Shown: in pieces, positions 42,733 to 50,779 of the stretch
How positions within the stretch are numbered: position 1 is the first letter of the stretch
Layout: each line of letters begins with the position of its first letter
Assembly: GCF_000716785.1 (NCBI RefSeq)
Contig: NZ_JNYY01000005.1
Span: 558,001 to 622,000 of the forward strand
Direction: 5' to 3'
Source of the DNA: Amycolatopsis vancoresmycina
GTDB lineage: Bacteria > Actinomycetota > Actinomycetes > Mycobacteriales > Pseudonocardiaceae
Length of the DNA stretch: 64,000 nucleotides
Program-made: the position numbers and the translations under genes
Notes under the pieces: generated by a model
Database searches by the model: none
What the model saw: only the letters and a program-made list of their open reading frames with translations
Told to the model about the DNA's origin: nothing

Positions 42733-44304
42733 TCAGAACGCGAAGCCGCCGGCACCTGCCCATGACAGGGCGAACGCCGGGACCAGGCCCAGCACCAGCG
42801 TCACCGCCGTGCCCAGGAAGATCGCCGTTCCCGTGCCGAAGCCCGGGACCGATACCGATGGTCCGTCGGCCGCCGGCTCCGAGAAGTACATCAACACGAT
42901 CACCCTGAGATAAAAGAACGCCGCCACCGCGCTGAACACCAGGGCCACCACCACCAGCGGGGCCATTCCGTCCGACAACGCCGCCGAGAACACCACGAAC
43001 TTGCCCACGAAACCCGATGTCAACGGGATACCCGCCAAAGCCAGCAGCAGGAACGTGAACACCCCCGCCAACAACGGGGAACGCTTCGCCAGCCCCGCCC
43101 ACGCCGACAGGTGCGTTGCCTCGCCCGAAGAATCACGGACCAGGCTGATCACGCCGAACGCCGCCAGCGTCGTGAAGCCGTACGCCAGAAGATAAAACAG
43201 CGTGCTGGACAGCCCGTCGCGGGTCATCGCGATCGCGCCCACCAGCAGGAAGCCCGCGTGGGCGATCGACGAATACGCCACCATGCGCTTGACGTCCGTC
43301 TGCGTCAGGCCCAGCACCGCGCCGATCACCATCGAGATGATCGCCACGGCCCACAGGACCCCACGCCACTCCCACGACGTCGATGAGAACGCCACCGACA
43401 GCACCCGCAGAATGCCGCCGAACGCCGCCACCTTCGTGCACGCCGCCATGAACGCCGTCACCGGGGTCGGGGCTCCCTGGTACACGTCCGGGGTCCACGT
43501 GTGGAACGGGCCCACCGAACCCTTGAACAGCAAGCCGACCACCAGGAGGCCCAGGCCGGCGAACAGCAGCGTGTCCGACCGGTCCGAACCGGCCGCCGCC
43601 GCGGCGATTTCGCCCAGCTTCACCGAGTTCGCGTAGCCGTACAGCAGCGCCAGGCCGTACAGGAAGAACGCCGACGAGAACGCGCCCAGCAGGAAGTACT
43701 TGACCGCCGCTTCCTGGGACAGCAGGCGACGACGCCGGGCCAGGCCGCACATCAGGTACAGCGGCAGCGACAGCACTTCCAGCGCGATGAACATCGTCAG
43801 CAGGTCGTTCGCCGCGGTGAACGCCATCATGCCGCCGAGCGCGAACAGCGTCAGCGGGAACACCTCGGTCTGCATCACCGTCGCCGTCTGGGCGCGGTCC
43901 TGGACCGTGCCCGGGCGGATGCCCGCCTGGGCGACCAGCGCGCCGCCCGGCTCGACCACGCGGTCGGAGATCAGCAGCACCGCGCCGACCGCCAGCGCCA
44001 GCAGCGTGCCCCAGAGGAACAGCGCCGGCCGGTCGATCGAGATCGCGCCGCTGAACGTCGTCACGCCGCCCGCGGGCGCGCTGCCCGTCGCGTAGATGAT
44101 CAGGCTGACGCCCGCCGCGACGATCGACGCCAGGCTCAGGCCCACCTGGATGCCGAACCGCGAGCGCTTCGCCGCGAACGCCTCGACCAGCACGCTGACG
44201 CACGCCGCGCCGAACACGATCAGCACCGGCAGCACCGCCGGGTAGTCGACCGACGGCACCTGCACCGGCGGTTCCGGTGCCTGGGTCAGGAGGATGTCGA
44301 GCAC
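42733..44304 (-). CDS. nuoN: NADH-quinone oxidoreductase subunit N
   Basis: This 523-residue antiporter-like membrane subunit of complex I has about 14 hydrophobic segments. IALEVLSLPLYLMCG (conserved Glu in TM5) and FKGSVGPFHTWTPDVYQG (Lys and proton-path loop in TM7/8) are the proton-pumping residues. It is the last gene of the minus-strand nuoA-N run and is separated from nuoM by two bases. Length and order match the standard family. It lies convergent to the type VII cassette. Confidence 0.95.
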   Translation of the reverse strand: MLDILLTQAPEPPVQVPSVDYPAVLPVLIVFGAACVSVLVEAFAAKRSRFGIQVGLSLASIVAAGVSLIIYATGSAPAGGVTTFSGAISIDRPALFLWGTLLALAVGAVLLISDRVVEPGGALVAQAGIRPGTVQDRAQTATVMQTEVFPLTLFALGGMMAFTAANDLLTMFIALEVLSLPLYLMCGLARRRRLLSQEAAVKYFLLGAFSSAFFLYGLALLYGYANSVKLGEIAAAAAGSDRSDTLLFAGLGLLVVGLLFKGSVGPFHTWTPDVYQGAPTPVTAFMAACTKVAAFGGILRVLSVAFSSTSWEWRGVLWAVAIISMVIGAVLGLTQTDVKRMVAYSSIAHAGFLLVGAIAMTRDGLSSTLFYLLAYGFTTLAAFGVISLVRDSSGEATHLSAWAGLAKRSPLLAGVFTFLLLALAGIPLTSGFVGKFVVFSAALSDGMAPLVVVALVFSAVAAFFYLRVIVLMYFSEPAADGPSVSVPGFGTGTAIFLGTAVTLVLGLVPAFALSWAGAGGFAF

Positions 44305-44306
44305 TT

Positions 44307-45857
44307 CTACTTGCCTCCCTGGACCGCGGACAGCGTCTGCTGCACCGTCGGGGTGACTGTGTCGAGCACCGGCTTCGGGTAGAAGCCGAGAACGATGATC
44401 AGCACGACCAGCGGCGCGAGGATCGCGATCTCCTTACCGCCGAGGTCGCGGATGGCCTTCTTCGCGCCCAGCTCCGGCGCGATCGCCGTGCCCGGCCCCC
44501 CGCCGACGCCCACGAGCGCGTCACCGCGGACCGGGCCCTGGAAGACCCGCTGGTAGAGCCACAGGACGTACGCCGCGGCCAGCACCATGCCCACCGTGGC
44601 GAGGATCGTGTACACCGGCTGGTCCACAAAGGACCCGATGAGCACGAGGAACTCGGAAACGAACGAGTTGGTGCCCGGCAGGGACAAAGTGGACAGACCG
44701 GCGAGCAGGAACAGCCCGGCCAGCAACGGCGTCACCTTCGCCATGCCGCCGTAGTCGGAGATCCGCGTCGACCCGCCGCGCGCGACGACCAGGCCGATCA
44801 CCACGATCAGCATGCCGGTCGCCAGGCTGTGGTTGAGCATGTACGTCGCCGAGCCGACCATCGCCTGCTCGTTGAACGAGAAGATGCCCAGCGAGATGAA
44901 CCCGAAGTGGGCGATCGACACGTAGGCGATGAACCGCTTCATGTCGCGCTGCCCCGCCGCGAGGATCGATCCATAAAGGACACCGATCACCGAGAGCACC
45001 AGGACCAGCGGCGCCAGGGTCTTGCTCGCTTCCGGGAACATCGGCAGGCAGTAGCGCAGGAACCCGAACGTGCCGACCTTGTCCAGCACGCCGACCAGCA
45101 GGACGGCGACGCCGATCGGCGCCTCCCCCGCCGCGTCCGGCAGCCAGGTGTGGAACGGCACCAGCGGCGCCTTGATCGCGAAGGCCAGGAAGAACCCGAG
45201 GAACAGCCAGATCTGCGTGGACAGCGGCGCGTCGCGCACCACCGTCACCAGCGTGGCCCAGTCGAACGTGCCCTTGCCGAGCTTGTCCGACGCCAGCGAG
45301 TACGCCCCGATCGCCGACGCCAGCATGATCAGGCCGCCGAGGAACGAGTACAGGAAGAACTTCACCGCCGCGTACTGCCGGTTCGCGCCGCCGTAGCCGC
45401 CGATGAGGAAGTACATCGGGATCAGCATGATCTCGAACAGCACGTAGAACAGGAAGACGTCGGTCGCGGCGAACACGCCGATCGTCAGCGCCTCCTGCAG
45501 CAGGATCAGCGACAGGAACCCGCCCGCGCTGCGCCCCGCCGGGAGCTTGTCCATCGTGCCGAGCCCGCCGACGACGATCGGCACCAGCAGCGCGATCACC
45601 GCGATCATGATCAGCGCGATGCCGTCGGTGCCGAACGCGATGTGCACGCCGAAGCTGGGGATCCAGTCGAAGCTCGACGTCATCTGGAGCCGGGGCCCGG
45701 ATGCGTTGTAACTGAGCCAGAACGGGATCACCAGCAGGAACTCGAGGACGGAGAACCCGAGCGCGGCCAGCACCGCGGCGCGGTCGTTCCCCTTGAGGAA
45801 CGCCAGCACCAGGGAGCCGGCGAGCGGCACCAGGATGAGGATGAGCAACCAGGTCAT
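44307..45857 (-). CDS. nuoM: NADH-quinone oxidoreductase subunit M
   Basis: This 516-residue antiporter-like subunit has LFEIMLIPMYFLIGG (TM5 Glu) and FAIKAPLVPFHTWLPDA (TM7 Lys and loop) as expected. About 14 membrane segments are visible. It forms part of the proton-translocating arm with NuoL and NuoN. The start codon shares one base with the NuoL stop, so the two are probably coupled. Confidence 0.95.
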   Translation of the reverse strand: MTWLLILILVPLAGSLVLAFLKGNDRAAVLAALGFSVLEFLLVIPFWLSYNASGPRLQMTSSFDWIPSFGVHIAFGTDGIALIMIAVIALLVPIVVGGLGTMDKLPAGRSAGGFLSLILLQEALTIGVFAATDVFLFYVLFEIMLIPMYFLIGGYGGANRQYAAVKFFLYSFLGGLIMLASAIGAYSLASDKLGKGTFDWATLVTVVRDAPLSTQIWLFLGFFLAFAIKAPLVPFHTWLPDAAGEAPIGVAVLLVGVLDKVGTFGFLRYCLPMFPEASKTLAPLVLVLSVIGVLYGSILAAGQRDMKRFIAYVSIAHFGFISLGIFSFNEQAMVGSATYMLNHSLATGMLIVVIGLVVARGGSTRISDYGGMAKVTPLLAGLFLLAGLSTLSLPGTNSFVSEFLVLIGSFVDQPVYTILATVGMVLAAAYVLWLYQRVFQGPVRGDALVGVGGGPGTAIAPELGAKKAIRDLGGKEIAILAPLVVLIIVLGFYPKPVLDTVTPTVQQTLSAVQGGK

Positions 45858-47758
45858 CAGGAGAACCTCACCAGCAGGAGAGCCGCCAGAAGCAGGAACG
45901 TGCCGCCCAGCATCGACAGCGCGTACGACCGGACGAACCCGGTCTGCAGCCGCCGCAGCCGGCCGGACCCGCCGCCGAGGCCGGCGGCCAGGCCGTTGAC
46001 CGCGCCGTCGACGCCGCGGTTGTCGACGAACACCAGCGCCCGCGCGAGCCAGGTGCCCGGGCGGGCGACCAGCGTCTCGTTGAGGGCGTTGCCGTACAGG
46101 TCCTTGCGAGCCGCGCGGGTGACGAACGAAACCCGCTCCGGCCGCTCGACCGGGACGTCCCGGCGGAAGATCAGGTACGCGATCGCCACGCCCAGCAGCG
46201 AGAACACGATCGCACCGATGGAGATCACCGAGGCGTCGAGCGGCGAGTTGTGCGCCTCCTCCAGCTCGCCGACCGACGGGGTCAGCCAGTGGGCGAAGCG
46301 GTCACCGAGGGCGAAGAACGCACCGGCGCCGACCGAGCCGACGGCCAGCACCGCCATCGGGACCCACATGACCGCCTTGGACTCGTGCGGGTGGAAGTCG
46401 TGGCCGTCGGTGCTCTTGAGGTCCTTCCAGCGTTCCTTGCCGAAGAACGTCATCACCATCAGGCGGGTCATGTAGAACGCGGTGAGCCCGGCGCCGAGCA
46501 GGGCCGCGCCGCCCATCACCCAGCCGCGCCAGCCGCCCTGGCCGAACGCCGCTTCGATGATCGCGTCCTTGGTGAAGAAGCCCGACAGCGGCGGGATGCC
46601 GATCAGGGCCAGGTAGCCGAGGCCGAAGGTGATGAAGGTGATCGGCATGTGCTTGCGCAGGCCGCCGAACTTCCGCATGTCGACCTCGTCGTTCATGCCG
46701 TGCATCACCGACCCGGCCCCGAGGAACAGCCCGGCCTTGAAGAAGCCGTGCGCGACCAGGTGCATGATGCCCAGCGCGTACGCGATCGGCCCGAGGCCGA
46801 CGGCGAGCATCATGTAGCCGATCTGGCTGACCGTCGAGTACGCGAGGACCTTCTTGATGTCGTCGTACGCGCACCCGATGATGCACCCCAGCAACAGGGT
46901 CACCGTGCCGACCAGGGTGACGATCAGGCGGCCGTCTTCGGTGGCGTTGAAGATGTCCTTGGAGCGGGCCACCAGGTAGACACCGGCCGTGACCATCGTT
47001 GCCGCGTGGATCAGGGCCGACACCGGGGTCGGGCCCTCCATCGCGTCCGGGAGCCACGCCTGCAGCGGGAACTGGCCGGACTTACCGCAGGCGCCCAGCA
47101 GGAGCAGGATCGCCATCGCGGTGATCGCGCCGGTGGAGAACTTGCCGTCGCCGACCGCCTTGAAGACTTCGGCGTAGCCGGTCGAGCCCGCGTACTTGAA
47201 CATGATGAAGATCGCCAGCGCGAGCCCGACGTCACCGACGCGGTTCATCAGGAACGCCTTCTTCGCCGCGGTGGCGGCGGACGGGCGGCCCTGGTACCAG
47301 CCGATGAGCAGGTAGGACGCGAGACCCACGCCCTCCCAGCCGAGGTACAGCGTCACGAAGCTGTTGCCCAGCACCAGGATCAGCATCGACGCGACGAAGA
47401 GGTTGAGGTACGCGAAGAAGCGGTACCGGCCCTCGTCGTCGGCCATGTAGCCGATCGAGTAGTAGTGGATCAGCATGCCGACGCCGGTGATGAGCAGCAC
47501 GAACGTCAGCGACAGCGCGTCGATCCGCAGCCCGAAGTCGATCTGCAGCTGGCCGACCGGGATCCACGAGTAGACCTTCGTGTCGGTCGTGGTGCCGGTG
47601 TCGGCGCTGAAGAACAGGATCAGCCCGTAGATGAAAGCCAGGGTGACGGTGGCACAGCCGAGCAGATGCCCCCACGCCTTGGCGCGCTTCCCCGCCAGCA
47701 GCAGGATCAGGGCGCCGAGGCCAGGAAGGGCCACCAGCAGCCACGATGATGCGGTCAC
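45857..47758 (-). CDS. nuoL: NADH-quinone oxidoreductase subunit L
   Basis: This 633-residue subunit has LGWEGVGLASYLLIGWY (TM5 Glu) and CGKSGQFPLQAWLPDAMEGP (TM7 Lys) in the core antiporter fold, plus a C-terminal extension with a long amphipathic helix and a final TM. It is the largest and most distal subunit of the membrane arm. A ten-base gap separates it from nuoK. Nothing unusual is visible apart from a basic linker near residue 560. Confidence 0.95.
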   Translation of the reverse strand: MTASSWLLVALPGLGALILLLAGKRAKAWGHLLGCATVTLAFIYGLILFFSADTGTTTDTKVYSWIPVGQLQIDFGLRIDALSLTFVLLITGVGMLIHYYSIGYMADDEGRYRFFAYLNLFVASMLILVLGNSFVTLYLGWEGVGLASYLLIGWYQGRPSAATAAKKAFLMNRVGDVGLALAIFIMFKYAGSTGYAEVFKAVGDGKFSTGAITAMAILLLLGACGKSGQFPLQAWLPDAMEGPTPVSALIHAATMVTAGVYLVARSKDIFNATEDGRLIVTLVGTVTLLLGCIIGCAYDDIKKVLAYSTVSQIGYMMLAVGLGPIAYALGIMHLVAHGFFKAGLFLGAGSVMHGMNDEVDMRKFGGLRKHMPITFITFGLGYLALIGIPPLSGFFTKDAIIEAAFGQGGWRGWVMGGAALLGAGLTAFYMTRLMVMTFFGKERWKDLKSTDGHDFHPHESKAVMWVPMAVLAVGSVGAGAFFALGDRFAHWLTPSVGELEEAHNSPLDASVISIGAIVFSLLGVAIAYLIFRRDVPVERPERVSFVTRAARKDLYGNALNETLVARPGTWLARALVFVDNRGVDGAVNGLAAGLGGGSGRLRRLQTGFVRSYALSMLGGTFLLLAALLLVRFS

Positions 47759-47768
47759 TCGGTGTCTC

Positions 47769-48068
47769 CTAGTACTTCAGCAGGTTGGTGTCGTCGACCG
47801 AGGCCGAGCGCCGGGTGCGGAAGATGGCCATGATGATCGCCAGGCCGACCACGACCTCGGCGGCCGCGACGACCATGACGAAGAACGCCATGATCTGGCC
47901 GTCGAGCCCGCCGTTGATCCGGGCGAAGGTGACCAGCGACAGGTTCACCGCGTTGAGCATCAGCTCGATGCACATGAACACGACGATCGCGTTGCGCCGC
48001 ACCAGCACGCCGACCGCGCCGAGCGCGAACAGCAGCGCCGACAGCAGCAGGTAGTACGTCGGGGTCAT
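47769..48068 (-). CDS. nuoK: NADH-quinone oxidoreductase subunit K
   Basis: This 99-residue subunit starts at ATG 48068, overlapping nuoJ by four bases. It has three membrane helices with the two conserved Glu residues (IELMLNAVNLSL and AAAEVVVGLAIIMAI) that take part in proton transfer. Length is standard. Confidence 0.95.
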   Translation of the reverse strand: MTPTYYLLLSALLFALGAVGVLVRRNAIVVFMCIELMLNAVNLSLVTFARINGGLDGQIMAFFVMVVAAAEVVVGLAIIMAIFRTRRSASVDDTNLLKY

Positions 48069-48922
48069 TCCTTCTCCCCTTCCGAAGTGCCTTCGGAACC
48101 GACCAGCGCGTGCGCGTCCGGCTTCGGGCCCTCGTCGGCGACGAGCTTGCGTTCCTTCGCCAGCTCGATCGCCGAGGTGGACTCGATGATCGCCGACAGC
48201 GACTCCGGGGCGACCGAGCCGTCCGGCAGCAGCGCCGGGGTGGCCACCGAGTTGGCGGTGGCGAAGACACCCGGGCCGGGCAGCGGCGACGGCCGGTCGT
48301 GCTCGCCGCGGAAGCGCAGCAGCACGAGCTCCTTCTGCGTGAGCTTCCCGCCCTTGGCGTGGCGGTCGGTGAAGGCCAGCACCATCGCACCGATCGCGGC
48401 GGTGATGAGCAGCGCCGACGTCAGCTCGAACGGGAACAGGTAGTCGGTGAAGATCAGCTTGCCGAGGCCCTTGGGGCCGCCGCCGGCCGACGTCGTCGAG
48501 TCGAGCGGCGTGGCCGGGGTGACGTTCTCCAGCGCCCGGTAGATGCCGGTGGCCAGCAGCGCGGCCATCCCGATCCCGAGCACCGTCGCGGCGAGCCGCT
48601 GTCCACGCAGGACTTCGACGACGGAGTCGGAGCTTTCGCGGCCGACCAGCATCAGCACGAACAGGAACAGCATCATGATCGCGCCGGTGTAGACGATGAT
48701 CTGCGTGAAGCCGAGGAACGGCGCCGACTGGATCATGTACAGCGCGCCCAGGCTCAACATCGTCAGGACCAGCCACAGCGCCGAGTGGACGGCGTTGCGG
48801 GAGAAGATCATGCCGAGCGCGCCGAGCAGGGACAGCGGCCCGAGCACCCAGAACGCGATGGCCTCCCCGGTGGAGACACCCGCCGACGCGTCGGGCGCGG
48901 CGGCCAGGACTGCGGCGATCAC
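48065..48922 (-). CDS. nuoJ: NADH-quinone oxidoreductase subunit J
   Basis: This protein has 285 residues from GTG 48922, overlapping the nuoI stop by GTGA. Five hydrophobic segments lie in the first 180 residues (FWVLGPLSLLGALGMIF, QIIVYTGAIMMLFLFVLML with conserved Gly/Tyr region). The C-terminal 100 residues are charged and hydrophilic, longer than the usual 165-190 residue homologues, a feature of actinobacterial NuoJ. The extension may contact the matrix arm; no further function can be given. Confidence 0.93.
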   Translation of the reverse strand: MIAAVLAAAPDASAGVSTGEAIAFWVLGPLSLLGALGMIFSRNAVHSALWLVLTMLSLGALYMIQSAPFLGFTQIIVYTGAIMMLFLFVLMLVGRESSDSVVEVLRGQRLAATVLGIGMAALLATGIYRALENVTPATPLDSTTSAGGGPKGLGKLIFTDYLFPFELTSALLITAAIGAMVLAFTDRHAKGGKLTQKELVLLRFRGEHDRPSPLPGPGVFATANSVATPALLPDGSVAPESLSAIIESTSAIELAKERKLVADEGPKPDAHALVGSEGTSEGEKE

Positions 48923-49443
48923 TTGACGCCCTCCCCGCGTGCCAGCTCGGGACCGTTCACGTAGTAGTCCTGCTCGTTCTCCCCCAGCCGCATCGGGTGC
49001 GGCGGCTGCTCCATGCCGGGCAGCAGCGGGGCGAGCAGGTCCTCCTTCGTGTAGATCAGCCGCTGGCGATCGTCGTCGGCCAGCTCGTAGAAGTTGATCA
49101 TTGTCAGCGACCGGGTCGGGCACGCCTCAATGCAGAGGCCGCAGCCGATGCAGCGCAGGTAGTTGATCTGGTAGTCCGCGCCGTACCGCTCGCCCGGCGA
49201 GTACCGGGCTTCCTCGGTGTTGTCACCGCCCTCGACGAAGATCGCGTCCGCCGGGCACGCCCACGCGCACAGCTCGCAGCCGACGCACTTCTCGAGGCCG
49301 TCCGGGTGGCGGTTCAGCTGGTGCCGTCCGTGGTACCGCGGTGCGGCCGGCGCGCCGGCCTCCGGGTACTCCTCGGTGGCGACCTTCTTGAACATCATCC
49401 CGAAGGTGACGCCGAAGCCCTTGACGGGATCAAGAAACCCCAT
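48919..49443 (-). CDS. nuoI: NADH-quinone oxidoreductase subunit I
   Basis: This 174-residue iron-sulfur subunit has two CxxCxxCxxxCP motifs (CVGCELCAWACP and CIGCGLCIEACP) which bind clusters N6a and N6b. It carries electrons between NuoG and NuoB. The 14-base overlap of its 5' end with nuoH suggests tight coupling. Confidence 0.95.
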   Translation of the reverse strand: MGFLDPVKGFGVTFGMMFKKVATEEYPEAGAPAAPRYHGRHQLNRHPDGLEKCVGCELCAWACPADAIFVEGGDNTEEARYSPGERYGADYQINYLRCIGCGLCIEACPTRSLTMINFYELADDDRQRLIYTKEDLLAPLLPGMEQPPHPMRLGENEQDYYVNGPELARGEGVK

Positions 49444-50779
49444 CTTGCGCTCCTTCCTTTGCGGTACCGACGGCCGCCGGCTTGCGGCGGGCCGCCTTCG
49501 CCTCGGCCTTGGCCAAAGCCTTCTGACGCGGGGTGGTCTGCGGAACCTTGAGGTCCAGCGGCGGAACCGGGAAGCCGCCGCCGGTCACCGGGATGGACTC
49601 GCTCTCCTCTTCCCGGCCCGACGCGCGGACGTAGAAGAACAGCGCGACGACGATGAAGATGGCGACCGCGGCGATGATGATGGTCGCGGTGTTCCAGGCG
49701 ATGACCTTCGCGAAGGTCACCATGATGATCCACACGAGGTTCAGCGGGACCAGGACCTTCCAGCCCAGCCGCATGAACTGGTCGTAGCGCAGGCGGGGCA
49801 GCGTGCCGCGCAGCCAGATGAACCCGAAGAGCAGGATGAACATCTTCGCGAAGAACCACAGCACCGGCCACCAGCCGGTGTTCAGCACGTTGTTCCCGAT
49901 CAGCGACAGCGGCCACGGGGCCATCCAGCCGCCGAGGAACAGCGTCGTCGCGAACGCCGAGACGATCACCATGTTGACGTACTCGGCGAGGAAGAACATC
50001 GCGAACTTCATCGAGCTGTACTCGGTGTGGAAGCCGCCGACCAGCTCCGATTCGGCCTCCGGAAGGTCGAACGGCGCCCGGTTGGTCTCGCCGACCATCG
50101 AGATCAGGTAGATCACGAAGCTGGGGACCAGGTAGAGGAACCACACCTTGTGCTGCGCGCCGACGATGTCGGCCAGGTTCAGCGAACCGGCCTGCAGGAT
50201 CACCGCGACGATCGACAGGCCCATCGCGATCTCGTAGGAGATCACCTGCGCCGCGCTGCGCATGCCGCCGAGCAGCGGGTACGGCGAGCCGGACGACCAG
50301 CCGGCGAGCACGATGCCGTAGACGCCGATCGAGGAGCAGGCCAGGATCACCAGCGCGCTGACCGGGAGGTCCAGCAGCTGCAGCACGGTCCGCTCGCCGA
50401 AGATCGACACCACCGGGCCGAACGGGATGGCCGACAGCGCGATCAGCGACGGCACCACGCACATGACCGGGGCGAGGAAGTACACCTTGCGGTCTGCGGT
50501 GTCCGGGATGATCTGTTCCTTGAACGGCAGCTTGATCGCGTCCGCCAGGGACTGCAGGTAACCGCCCGGGCCGACCCGGTTGGGGCCGGGCCGGTTCTGC
50601 ATCCGGCCGACCGCCTTGCGCTCCCAGACGATCAGGAAGATCGTCAGGATCGGCCCGATCAGCAGGATGACCACGCACTTGAGCAGGATCAGCCACAACG
50701 GGTCGTCGGCCAGCAGTGCCGCCCGCGTCGCCGCGTCGGGAACGCTCCCGACGGCAGCTTCGGTCAGCAGCGGGGTCAT
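49430..50779 (-). CDS. nuoH: NADH-quinone oxidoreductase subunit H
   Basis: This protein has 449 residues from ATG 50779, overlapping nuoG by ATGA. Eight membrane segments and the quinone-cavity motifs ERKAVGRMQNRPGPNRVGP and GETNRAPFDLPEAESELV are present. The C-terminal 70 residues are hydrophilic and Lys/Ala-rich (QKALAKAEAKAARRKP), making the protein longer than E. coli NuoH. It links the membrane and hydrophilic arms. Confidence 0.95.
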   Translation of the reverse strand: MTPLLTEAAVGSVPDAATRAALLADDPLWLILLKCVVILLIGPILTIFLIVWERKAVGRMQNRPGPNRVGPGGYLQSLADAIKLPFKEQIIPDTADRKVYFLAPVMCVVPSLIALSAIPFGPVVSIFGERTVLQLLDLPVSALVILACSSIGVYGIVLAGWSSGSPYPLLGGMRSAAQVISYEIAMGLSIVAVILQAGSLNLADIVGAQHKVWFLYLVPSFVIYLISMVGETNRAPFDLPEAESELVGGFHTEYSSMKFAMFFLAEYVNMVIVSAFATTLFLGGWMAPWPLSLIGNNVLNTGWWPVLWFFAKMFILLFGFIWLRGTLPRLRYDQFMRLGWKVLVPLNLVWIIMVTFAKVIAWNTATIIIAAVAIFIVVALFFYVRASGREEESESIPVTGGGFPVPPLDLKVPQTTPRQKALAKAEAKAARRKPAAVGTAKEGAQDGVS